DNA from: Durusdinium trenchii
Lineage: Eukaryota; Sar; Dinophyceae; Suessiales; Symbiodiniaceae
NCBI GenBank assembly: GCA_963970005.1
Contig: CAXAMN010023306.1
Coordinates: 522,159-586,158 of the forward strand
Reading direction: 5' to 3'
DNA: 64,000 nt
Shown here: in pieces, positions 9,958 through 19,115 of the stretch
Numbering within the stretch: the first letter of the stretch is position 1
How the letters are laid out: every line of letters begins with the position of its first letter
The notes under the pieces: model-generated
Told to the model about the DNA's origin: nothing
The model's database searches: none
What the model saw: only the letters and a program-made list of their open reading frames with translations
Made by a program: the position numbers and the translations under genes

Positions 9958-10157
9958 CCGTCTCAACATCCAGGTCTCGCCGCTGTCGAAGGTGAACCGG
10001 AACATCCCAGGATACATCCTGTGACTCAGTGCCTCTGTCAAGTTGAGTCGAGGCCGTTCCCGACGGCTGCCCGGATACATGGCGCGCTCTGCCAGGGTGT
10101 GGGAGGCCAAAGGCCCTTGGGGGGAAGAAGCGGCTACAGCGGCAGGTTTTGGGTCGC
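9958..10157 (-). CDS. Locus A exon, strongly coding
   Basis: Acceptor CTTAATAG (10158-10159) and donor GTTTGT (9952-9957). The 200 nt are open with high G/C3 (text such as HRMYPGMFRFTFDSGETWML). Family not recognised. Confidence 0.6.
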
Positions 10158-10336
10158 CTATTAAGGGTCCGAGGACTGTTCCTCTGTGATACATAGGTCA
10201 ACTATGGCTAAACTGGCTATCCGATCTTGAGCCACCAGTTTCAGCCACTCTCTGCACTAAGTATGTCACTTGCTCGACAATCATTCAATATCACATGGAG
10301 CAGACTGGGGCTTTGTCAGCCACAAAGGCGCCCTAC

Positions 10337-10387
10337 TGATCTCCACGCGTCAGTCCTGTCGTTCGAGGTACTCGGCATTTTCGTGTC
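10337..10387 (-). CDS. Locus A micro-exon
   Basis: Seventeen codons between TTTTCGCAG and GTAGGG, in phase 0 at both ends. The text is polar (KMPSTSNDRTDAWRS). This is the clearest very small exon in the locus. Confidence 0.5.
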
Positions 10388-10679
10388 CTGCGAAAACATT
10401 GGAAGCGCGCCAAGCTCTTGGATACTGGGACTCTGAACAGCTCCTTAGGAACTAGGACACTGACAGCCACCCTCGAAATAAACGTCGAGAAGCATGGCTC
10501 GCCAGCGGGAGCTTGTCAGAATGATCAATTAGTGTCAATTAGACTCAATCCGTTCCACTTGGATCGAGCCCGATGAGCTTTAAAAGTCAGCTCTAAAAGC
10601 CAGCCCACAGAAATAACTTGAAAAGGAGATGGTCAGCTGGTCAGTTCAAAATGACCCCAACGCACCCCGCAGGAACCGG

Positions 10680-10830
10680 TCCACATGCGGCGTGACTTCT
10701 CCATTCAGAGCCTGCACAAAACACACTTGGCCGCAGCGAGGGTTGTATCAGCAAAGGGCACCGACACGGTAGGAAGGCTCCCCCCCACGAGTGTTCACCC
10801 GGGACCTCCAAAACCAGGAAGCTCAGCCGA
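10680..10830 (-). CDS. Locus A 5' coding segments
   Basis: Two adjoining coding-like readings: SVPFADTTLAAAKC upstream, and LNGEVTPHVDRFLRG after a TTTTGTGCAG acceptor. They may be two exons or alternative frames. Nothing convincing lies further upstream to about 11.7 kb, so this may be near the 5' end of locus A. Confidence 0.35.
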
Positions 10831-10899
10831 ATGGTGCCAGCCAAAAAATGGAGCTGGACGATGCAAAGAGCAATGGGCAGAAGACTCAGCCCCTTGACA

Positions 10900-11780
10900 A
10901 TTGGCATGCTTTGTCTATTTGGAGTCTTGTGACTCTTTGTTGCTATATGGTTGCTGCTAGCTGTCACCCTCATGCTGGAGCTCGTTGCCGAAAGTGTTAT
11001 CCTTGATATTTTCTTCCATGACATCCCCTCCTGAATCATGTAGAATTTCCCTTTATCATAGCCGTTCTCATTCCCCAGGAAGGGTCGTGCAGGCTTTTTA
11101 TGGCTACAATGTTTGGGGCATGCAGAAATCACGATAAAGTGCAAGATCTTCCAGCAGAAGAAAACTTTACAGAATGGACGAGCATATGAAAAATGGCTGC
11201 TTAAAATGATTGGCTATATATACATGAAATATTTTATTGAGGATGACATAATGCAATAAATTTGTTCACTATACATTGATATAATATGCATGTAAAACGT
11301 GTGAAATGGACATCAAGCTACTGAGGGTCAAATTTCATGTTGCTTCATCTACACAGATTGCAAGGACTTCAACAATATGCTTTACTATGATTTCTGAACT
11401 CCTGGATTCACTATACAATGACAGGTGTCTCTGGGGACTTTGCGGGGACCACTTTCATACAGAATTAAGCAGGATCTACTGTAGTGGCCTTAAGGTCTCC
11501 CAATGTGTAGTGACGTGCAAATGTTTTGTAGGGCATCGATCAACGATTTCTGAACAATTCCTTCAATTCACGCAATTCAACATGATTTTGAAGATTCTGA
11601 CTGAGACTCTGGGATGAAATGCTGATCACCTTTCTGGAAATTCATCAATTGGTTGAGACTCAGCACAAAAGATATTCCCCATCACGATCTTTTGAGAAAG
11701 AAAGATTGCTCCAATGCCCAAGGCACCCGGATGATTCTATAAATGGTCTAATGGCACGACCGTCTGCAATTATGCCGGTT
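10900..11780. other. No gene seen
   Basis: AT-rich sequence with many stops in all frames. I see no supported exon, RNA gene or repeat here. It is a candidate intergenic spacer between the minus-strand locus A and the plus-strand blocks that follow. Confidence 0.5.
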
Positions 11781-11812
11781 GTTTCCTAACACCACTGAGT
11801 GCAGCACATCCC

Positions 11813-12285
11813 ATGCCGGAAAAAACGGGACAAAAAACAAAAAGGATGTCCAACAATCCGGCAATGGGTGCAGCTGCTCCCGCATGTCGATCCCGCACGC
11901 ATCGCACAGAATTCGCAGTCGATCCGGCGAAGAAATCCTCGCTGCCCCTAACACCACGCCCTTGCCCTTGCACCTCATTGAAGTTGGCCCTCAACAAGCA
12001 CGCTGGTGCAGGGTGCAGTGGTGACCATTGCAGAAGGGAAGCTTGGGGGGAAAGGCGCGTCAAACATCTCTCATGGATTACCGATGTGGAAGGTTCACTC
12101 TCCAATGGTTTGATGTTCATGTTCCTCCCTGGCGGTCACTCCTTCTTGTACTGTTTTGGACGATGCTCATGCATCGGCAAGTGTCACAAACGCATGCTCT
12201 TACAAGCTTCTCTGCTGATGCACACTTAGTAGCTTATGCGCATGCTGCCAAGGAGCTCGTCAAGCTTCTTGCCTTGCAATCATAG
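11813..12285 (+). CDS. Plus-strand coding block, unknown, strand uncertain
   Basis: The plus strand gives a frame to 12229 and a second one ending in a leucine-rich helix and TAG at 12285 (DAHLVAYAHAAKELVKLLAL). The minus strand of 11748-12010 also offers good frames, one containing ILCDACGIDMREQL. I list plus because the following blocks are plus. At least one splice must lie inside. Confidence 0.35.
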
Positions 12286-12521
12286 GCCACATGTAAGCGC
12301 ATTTGGAATGACAAACTGTTCGATCAGGATAATGCATGTAGAGGAAAGCGTCTATCCGTGATGCTAATGTTGCATGCTTTCGTACACACATTGCAACATG
12401 CTGCAATTACTTTCGTTGATAACACTTGACATCATGTTGCACACACACACACACAAAGGCCATCACACATCAAATTGCAAATTGTCACTTTTCATCTGCA
12501 CAACTGTCTTGCAAACCCAGT

Positions 12522-12664
12522 GGCTGTCGCAGTTCCCGCAACAAAGCATGGCAAACAATGGCGACTGGGCCGTTGTGAATTGGTATGCACAAAGGAAGAG
12601 GTTCATAAGAAGTTCTCGTCGTGTTGCAATCCTGTTTTGACCCGATTATACCCGATCCTATGCT
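12522..12664 (+). CDS. Plus-strand exon, Cys/Lys-rich
   Basis: After a CAAACCCAG acceptor the frame runs to TGA at 12664 (core CELVCTKEEVHKKFSSCCN). The product could be a small C-terminal exon. A competing minus-strand exon overlaps only the last bases. Confidence 0.35.
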
Positions 12665-12815
12665 GACTCCGAGGCTAGATTCTTCAAAATCCCCACAAAT
12701 TCCACTAATTGCAGGACAAAATGTCGGTCTCTCCGCAACCGCCGTAAAAACCGTGACTGGGCGCTGTTCCCCCAGCCCGGCCTGAGCCCAAACAGCCCGG
12801 TGGACACTGAGTTGT
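12658..12815 (-). CDS. Minus-strand C-terminal exon, unknown
   Basis: After a CAACTCAG acceptor, the minus frame runs to TAG at 12658 with a convincing end (FVLQLVEFVGILKNLASESA). It lies between two plus-strand blocks, so either it is a separate short gene end or one of the strand calls is wrong. Confidence 0.35.
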
Positions 12816-12825
12816 ATATGTTCGT

Positions 12826-13302
12826 TTGGACTGGACTGGGGTGGGGCTCAAAGGAAATGATATGATCAAGCATCTAGAATCTAAGTTCAACGACTGCAAA
12901 TACCAGCCTACGGCCAGTCAGGCTTCGGGAGTTTTCGAGGAGTTCGTGTCAAATCTGAGTGTCTCGCCAACGTCTGCAAGTAAATTCCCAAAGCTGGCCT
13001 CAGGGCTTTGGAAGCACAATTCAAGTCTGCCAGTCCACCTCTGGCAAGAAGAATCACCATCAGTCTTCTGCAAGCGCGTGGCATCTCAGTGGGCCGACCA
13101 TGCAACGCGGCATAGAGAAAGCGCCTCAGAGCAACCAAGGGAACAAAGCGGCCGCCTAGGCGGCCAGCGCCCTTCTGAGATCTCGACCAAATCAAACCTG
13201 AGGGTCGGGACATGTCTGGACGACACCTGCCCTATGACATCAAACAAAACGGGAACATTCACATACATTTACTCTAAAATGCACTGCCCTGTCCCAGTGT
13301 GA
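12826..13302 (+). CDS. Plus-strand open block of 158 codons, unknown
   Basis: The longest uninterrupted plus frame in this part. It is Ser/Gln/Glu-rich with good purine-N-pyrimidine codon periodicity (SGVFEEFVSNLSVSPTSASK). The minus strand also carries two open frames over the same DNA. No splice pair was pinned down, so start and end are ORF limits. Confidence 0.45.
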   Translation: MDWTGVGLKGNDMIKHLESKFNDCKYQPTASQASGVFEEFVSNLSVSPTSASKFPKLASGLWKHNSSLPVHLWQEESPSVFCKRVASQWADHATRHRESASEQPREQSGRLGGQRPSEISTKSNLRVGTCLDDTCPMTSNKTGTFTYIYSKMHCPVPV

Positions 13303-13451
13303 GCCTCTCTCTGTGTATTCCCATGACGAGGCAAATTTGGAAGAATTTAAAGCCACACTTTTGCAAGTAGTAATTACATGTCAGTCATTACAATTAGATG
13401 CAATCATTGAACTCTTCTCACACGATCTGGTCTCTTCTCAGGCGCACACAA

Positions 13452-13698
13452 GGTGGCACTGCATGACCCTGATTTTCCACTCCCCGGGCCACGACCTGCC
13501 AAAAGCTCCAGCTTCGTATCACAACGGCCGTTGCTTCCCGTTGCTTTTCCCGGCCTTCTGGTGTGCGACCCCAGTCCTGAGCGACCGGAGGGTGTGGAGA
13601 CCTTACGGGTTCACCGTCCTCCCCAAAAAGAGCTAGGACATGCTTCCCTAAGGCAGAAAGCAGCAGGGTCGGCAGACCCTCTCAGCTACCTACCTTAA
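13452..13698 (+). CDS. Plus-strand exon, Pro-rich
   Basis: Opens after CACACAAG|G and reads 82 codons to TAA (VALHDPDFPLPGPRPAKSSS). It has good codon bias and is probably downstream of the 12826-13302 block. Function unknown. Confidence 0.45.
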
Positions 13699-13809
13699 CA
13701 TCGCCCGATTGGACAATTGGAAAACATATCGTGACTCATGACTTTCAAAGAAAAATGGACAAGGGATGACACAGTAAGGTTAAGTCAATCTTTGCCAGCC
13801 AGGCAATGG

Positions 13810-14444
13810 AAAGTTGATTTTTATTACTTTTTCATTTAGATCTTCATTTTTTTTACAAAATATTTTTGTTTTATTTTCATTTATTTTGAGATTATCATTT
13901 TTTTTGCGTCATGTTCATCCTTCCAGAACTGGTTGGCTTTGCTGTCATTTTTATGGGCTTCCAAAATCACTTCAGTCATAGTCAGCGCCTCAAACTATGT
14001 ATAAATGCGTGAAGGGATTCCCTCACCCATCCCTTCCCGAGCAATCGAAACCAAGGATCAAAATCATGGAATTCAACTTGCAAGCTGCTGAGCTAAACCA
14101 CTGGGCCCCAAAAGCCTGAGCCTAGTGGCCTAGTGGCCTAAAAATTTGTCATACAGGAATGGGAAGTAAAACAGGTTAGTGAAGAGACAGCCCTGAATGA
14201 ACACTAAAAAAGCACACGAAATTGTCAGAAACAATATAAACAGTATGACCCAAATGAAGACCAAAATGACAGATGAGAAGAAAATTATTAACCAAATTAA
14301 AACCAACATCACAAATTAAATAAATGATGAACCAAATGAACACCAAAATGACAAATGAGGAAGCAAATGAAAACCAAAATGCCACACGAAAAAAAAAGAA
14401 AAAAAGAAACGAAAAATAAATGAAAAGCAAAAACGAAACGAAAA
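13810..14444. repeat. AT-rich region with imperfect tandem repeats
   Basis: From 14230 the sequence is built of imperfect units of the type AATGAACACCAAAATGACAAATGAG, then A-rich (GAAACGAAA) repeats running into an assembly gap. Long ORFs here are products of low complexity. Confidence 0.65.
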
Positions 14445-14911
14445 NNNNNNNNNNNNNNNNNNNNNNNNNNNNNNNNNNNNNNNNNNNNNNNNNNNNNNNN
14501 NNNNNNNNNNNNNNNNNNNNNNNNNNNNNNNNNNNNNNNNNNNNNNNNNNNNNNNNNNNNNNNNNNNNNNNNNNNNNNNNNNNNNNNNNNNNNNNNNNNN
14601 NNNNNNNNNNNNNNNNNNNNNNNNNNNNNNNNNNNNNNNNNNNNNNNNNNNNNNNNNNNNNNNNNNNNNNNNNNNNNNNNNNNNNNNNNNNNNNNNNNNN
14701 NNNNNNNNNNNNNNNNNNNNNNNNNNNNNNNNNNNNNNNNNNNNNNNNNNNNNNNNNNNNNNNNNNNNNNNNNNNNNNNNNNNNNNNNNNNNNNNNNNNN
14801 NNNNNNNNNNNNNNNNNNNNNNNNNNNNNNNNNNNNNNNNNNNNCAAAAATTTTCATTTTTTTTTCGTGTTTTTTTCGTTTCGTTTTTGCTTTTCATTTA
14901 TTTTTCGTTTC
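14406..14911. repeat. Perfect 39-bp inverted repeat flanking a 400-N gap
   Basis: Bases 14406-14444 are the exact reverse complement of 14873-14911. Between them lie 400 N (14445-14844) and about 28 resolved bases. The arms consist of GAAAC/AAATAAATG repeats. This may be a real palindromic array or a scaffold join of two opposed repeat arrays. Confidence 0.85.
14445..14844. other. Assembly gap (400 N)
   Basis: A run of exactly 400 N. It is bounded by matching inverted arms, so repeat collapse is the likely cause. Confidence 0.99.
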
Positions 14912-14984
14912 TTTTTTCATTTTTTTTCGTTTCGTGTTTGCTTTTCATTTATTTTTCGTTTTTCTTTTTCATGTCTTTTTCGTT

Positions 14985-15410
14985 TTGGCTAGTTTGCGCC
15001 ACAAATCAACGATAGTCAGGTCCATTTCACAAAAGCTAAAGCAAAATAGAAGGACATGTGTGATCCACCAGCAAAGAGGGTTCAGGACTAGCTCACTTGG
15101 CCGCTTTCCTTCAGGGGAGGCAATTGCAATTGAGCTCCAGCATTCTTTTGTCTTTCATGATCGCTTTGGCTAGTTTCGGCCACACATTGGCAACATTGTA
15201 ATTTAATTCATGTGTTCATGTATATAATTTAGTCTGTTCACGTTGTTTTAAGTTCAGATAGTTTCGGCAACGCGTGAACGACAGTTTAAGTACATTTCAC
15301 AACAGCTAAAGCAAAATAGAAGAAAGTGACTAGCCGACCAGGGTAGCAGCGGGTAGCAAAGAGGGTTCAGGAGTAAGTGACTTGGCAGCCTTAGCTTCAG
15401 GGGACGCAAA
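14985..15410 (+). repeat. Two-copy direct repeat of about 270 bp
   Basis: 14985-15130 and 15255-15405 share, in order, GGCTAGTTT/GATAGTTTCGGC, then CATTTCACAAAAGCTAAAGC, then AGCAAAGAGGGTTCAGGA and a CTTCAGGGGA end. The copies differ by several substitutions and a roughly 15-bp insertion. I see no coding potential. Confidence 0.7.
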
Positions 15411-15439
15411 CGATAAACGCAATCACGCATGAAAAAGCA

Positions 15440-15545
15440 CCGGTGGGCGTGTAAAAAAAATGATGATGCAAACGAAAACACACATTTACATGAAAAAAAG
15501 ACACAAATGGGCATGAAAAAAAAATGATGATGAAAACGAAAGCGA
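15440..15545 (+). repeat. Short tandem duplication
   Basis: GGGCGTGTA-A(n)-TGATGATGCAAACGAAAAC at about 15447 is repeated, slightly changed, at about 15510 (GGGCATGA-A(n)-TGATGATGAAAACGAAAGC). This is low-complexity sequence. Nothing else is supported between 15.4 and 16.2 kb. Confidence 0.55.
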
Positions 15546-16254
15546 AATGAAAAAATAAATGTTTTGTCCACCCCCAGTCTGTGGCTGTAAGATTCTCATA
15601 ACAGTAAGGGACTTCCAGTTGGCAGGATAGAAATCCTTTTACCATCTCGACCCCGGGCAACCAGAAGAAACACCAACTATAAGTAAGTAATTTATACCAT
15701 ATACAAATGTATACAAATGTTCTTCTACCAAAAAAATTGCCCGCAGTCGCCCTCGACTTCTTAGTGTCAACCCAAAAATGCATGCCAACATAACCCCAAA
15801 TAGAGTGTTCTGTCAAGAAGGCCCCTGAAGCTCACTGGACACCGCTCCACATATCTGTGCCTAAATCGAGATACGAGTTAAACAAAAAACCCAACAAATG
15901 CACAAAAACACTTTGAGTTCCCTGCCAATTTTTGGGAGAATTCGTAAACCACCCCTTGACTTCCTGTTATATGGGGAAAGCACACCAGCACAAATCAAAC
16001 ACGCATAATATATATAGATATAGATATAGACTATACAGTCGATATATATATATATATATAGAGAGAGAGAGTGCGTAACGTATATATACACCGGGCTGAA
16101 AATAGTTGGTTTAAACAAAAAAGTTGAGCCCGCGGACCCAAAAGCAAAAAGAAGCGCACAATCCAGGAAAAATAAACAAACACAAATTAGCAGGCCAAAA
16201 CGAAGCATCAGCCCCCTCCAGGCTTCGTGGCAACTATGATATTTCAAGCATCGC

Positions 16255-17800
16255 GGTTCTGGTGCAACACAGCTCCACTCACCTCCCAACGGGCTTCCGC
16301 GAAGCATGGAGCAGCACTACCCCCACCCATGCTTCGTTCTACTTGTGCACTGACCCGGAGCAGCCTGCAATGATGCTGGTGGTGCAACCATGTGCTCGAC
16401 GCAACAATCCTGCCGTTTCAGCCACGACTTGAACGTCTGTCGCGTGCATTGCGCACTTTTTGGACACCCAAGACCATCGTATAAGCCCCGCAGCTCCACT
16501 CACCTCCCAACGTGCTTCCGCGAAGCATGGAGCAGCACTACCCCCACCCATGCTTCGTTCTACTTGTGCACTGACCCGGAGCAGCCTGCAATGATGCTTG
16601 TGGTGCAACCATGTCCTCCTAACTAGCATATCAGCCGCGCAAGCGTCCACACCCATGCACTCCCCAGCCCCGTCCACACCCAAGCCACGCCGTCTCACTC
16701 CCCTCCATCTTCCCTCCCCAGCCCCGTCCACACCCATGTGCGCCTCCCACTCCCTTCCTTCTTCCCTCCCGACCCATGCGCCTCCCGTCTCGCTCCCCTC
16801 CATCTTCACCCTCCACCCATGCACCTCCATCTTCCATCCCCAGCCCCATCGCCTCCCGTCTCGCTCCCCTCCATCTTCCCTCCCCAGCCCCTGGCGTACT
16901 TCTAGGGCTCCGTCCGACTCTGCGCCGCACGGTCTCCGACGGATCCCCAGTTTGGGTCACGCAGGGCAGTTCCGTCTTTCGTCGGGTTGGCTTTTGGATG
17001 TATCATATACCTGGAACCTGAGTGACCCCTGTTTTGGAGGGTCAACTGTCCCAAATATGGCCTTTTCCTGTCAAAAAAGGGGTCAAACGGATTTTTGGTG
17101 TTATATATAATTCAACTGCTTGTTTTCAATCTGCAGCTAGTCTCCAATAACATTGCAACATGGCTTCTGACAACCGTTCCAGGAAGCCTGGAGCAGTATC
17201 GGCCCCCTCCAAGGTTCGTTCCAACCGTGCAATTTCCCACGTTGCGCTTGTGGCACATAACGCTCCTCCCGTGTCGGCCATGCCTTGACTGTCTGGCGCA
17301 TGTACTGTGCACATTTTGGACACCCAACCCCATCGTATCAGCCCCCCAGCACAGCTCCACTCACCACCCAACACACGTCCGCGAAGCATGGGCCAGCACT
17401 ATACCCCCACCCATGCTTCGTTCTACTTGTGCACTGACCCGGAGCGGCCTACCATGATGCTTGTGATGCGACCATGTGCTCAACGCAACATTGCCTGTCG
17501 CAGGCATTGTACACATTTTGGACACCCAAGACCATACCTAAGCCCCGCAACACCGCTCCATTCACCTCCCAACGTCCCTCCGCGAAGCTGGACCAGCACT
17601 ACCCCCACCCATGCTTCGTTCTACTTGTGCACTGCCCCAGAGCAGCCTGCGCTGATGCTTGTGGTGCGACCATGTGCTCAACGCAACCATGTCTGCCGCG
17701 TGCATTCCTCCCCACGTGCCTCCGCGAAGCATGGAGCAGCACTACCCCCACCCATGCTTCGTTCTACTTTTGCACTGCCCCAGAGCGGCCTGCAATGATC
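16255..17800 (+). repeat. Complex tandem repeats, five hairpin-bearing units
   Basis: A unit of about 130 bp recurs at about 16270, 16492, 17345, 17560 and 17700. Each copy has CCGCGAAG, then a spacer of about 20 nt, then CCCATGCTTCGTTCTAC. GAAGCATGG and CCATGCTTC form a 9-bp stem in most copies. The 16270 and 16492 copies are nearly identical over about 130 bp. Between units lie CTCGCTCCCCTCCATCTTCC runs. Confidence 0.8.
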
Positions 17801-18080
17801 TCGCTCCCCTCCATCTTCCCTCCCCAACCCCATCCCCACCCTTGCGCCTCCCGTCTCGCTCCCCTCCATCTTCCCTCCCCAGCCCCGTCCCCATCCATGC
17901 GCCTCCCGTCTCGCTCCCCTCGATCTTCCCTCCCCAACCCCGTCCCCACCGTCGCGCCTCCCGCCTCGCTCTCCCGTCTCGCTCCCCTCCATCTTCCCTC
18001 CCCAACCCCGTCCCCTCCCTTGCTTCCCCTCCCTCTTCCTTCCCTTCCCTCTTCCCTTCCCAACCCCGCCCACCTCCACC
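16685..18080 (+). repeat. C/T-rich minisatellite, two blocks
   Basis: Roughly 40-50-bp units of the type CTCGCTCCCCTCCATCTTCC followed by CTCCCCA(G/A)CCCCGTCC occupy 16685-16895 and 17795-18080. They interleave with the hairpin units. ORFs of up to 210 codons here are repeat artefacts (Pro/Ser/Leu-rich). Confidence 0.8.
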
Positions 18081-18354
18081 TCCATCTTCCGTCCCCGACA
18101 ACGTAAGCTTTTCCTCGCTCTCCCCCGGCACTAGCGACTAAACGAGAACCCAAGCATCGGAGATGCTTTTGGGGAAAAAAGACAGCGCCACGAGCGCCAG
18201 AGTACCACAGTAGAATTGCGCCATCAATAGGCATCCCGTCAGTATATATATAAAGGGCGAGATTTAAGCTAAAAACCCTCGTACTCGGAGACCCCTGACT
18301 GCACGCTCCATCTATATACTCCAGTTAGAAAGTAGAACTACAGTAGCTGAATCT

Positions 18355-18361
18355 CTTGTGC

Positions 18362-18392
<31 letters not shown>

Positions 18393-18960
18393 GAAAGGAA
18401 AAGCAGGAGAAAGAGTAAAAGACAGAGTAGGATGGGCGCCGATGGGATTGAGTGGGGTTTGGACTGGATTGGATGGCTTTGCACTGATTTGTATGGGGTT
18501 GAATAGGTGTGGATGGTCTTGACTTGGATGGGACTGGATAGGCTTCACAGTATGTACGAGGAAGAAATAGGAAGAATAACAATAGAATTGAAAACAAAGA
18601 GTCAATTCATGGCGCAATGCAATTCTGCTACAGTATTTTTTCAATTTGCTTGACAGTGAGTTGATGTGCAGGGCAGGTGAGTGCTCGAAAGAGAAAGAGA
18701 AAGGAAAAGCAGGAAAAAAAGTAAAAGACAGAGTAGGATGGGCACCGATGGGCTTGAGTGGGGTTTGGACTGCTTTGGATGGCTTTGCACTGATGTGCAC
18801 TGTGCCATCTATAGCGCGTGGTTTCACTTGTTTTTGCAAGCTCATTTTTTCCTGCGTTTGCGTTTTTGCACCCCCTTCTCCCTGTAAATGCGCCATCTAC
18901 AGGTACAAAATAGCGAGGAAAACTACATTGATGGCGCATCCGGGAACCTCCCGGGAACCC
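18355..18960 (+). repeat. About 120-bp direct repeat, two copies
   Basis: Starting from GAGAAAGAGAAAGGAAAAGC, the block through AGAGTAGGATGGGC, TGGGGTTTGGACTG and GGATGGCTTTGCACTGAT is present at about 18383-18495 and again at about 18688-18798. Short GCCATCTATAG/GCCATCTACAG motifs are scattered around both. Confidence 0.75.
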
Positions 18961-19023
18961 TGACTTGCGCCAGAAACTTTCAGGGCGGAGTATATATAAT
19001 ATATAATTATATCAATATCAAGC

Positions 19024-19115
19024 TTGGCTGAGGCTCATCCGGCCGGTCAAAGGATCCACGACCGGCCCCCCGCTGTTGCCAGCATTGATGGCAGCATCCA
19101 CCGTCAAGGCCAAAC
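19024..19115 (-). CDS. DEG protease exon with catalytic serine
   Basis: Opens after CTCTGTGAG|GT (AG at 19116-19117). GNSGGP lies at 19063-19080, the classic oxyanion/serine motif. The 3' border is unclear because no GT donor follows at once; a GC donor near 19045 or a TGA further on are the options. Confidence 0.8.

Noticed and set aside
14025..14110. tRNA-like sequence (minus; TTTAGCTCAGCAGC and GGTTTCGATTGC at A/B-box spacing)
   Set aside because: Stems do not pair convincingly and the B-box has an extra T. At most a decayed tRNA-derived element.
16339..18234. ORFs up to 210 codons at 16.3-18.2 kb
   Set aside because: Low-complexity products of C/T-rich minisatellites, open in all frames on both strands.
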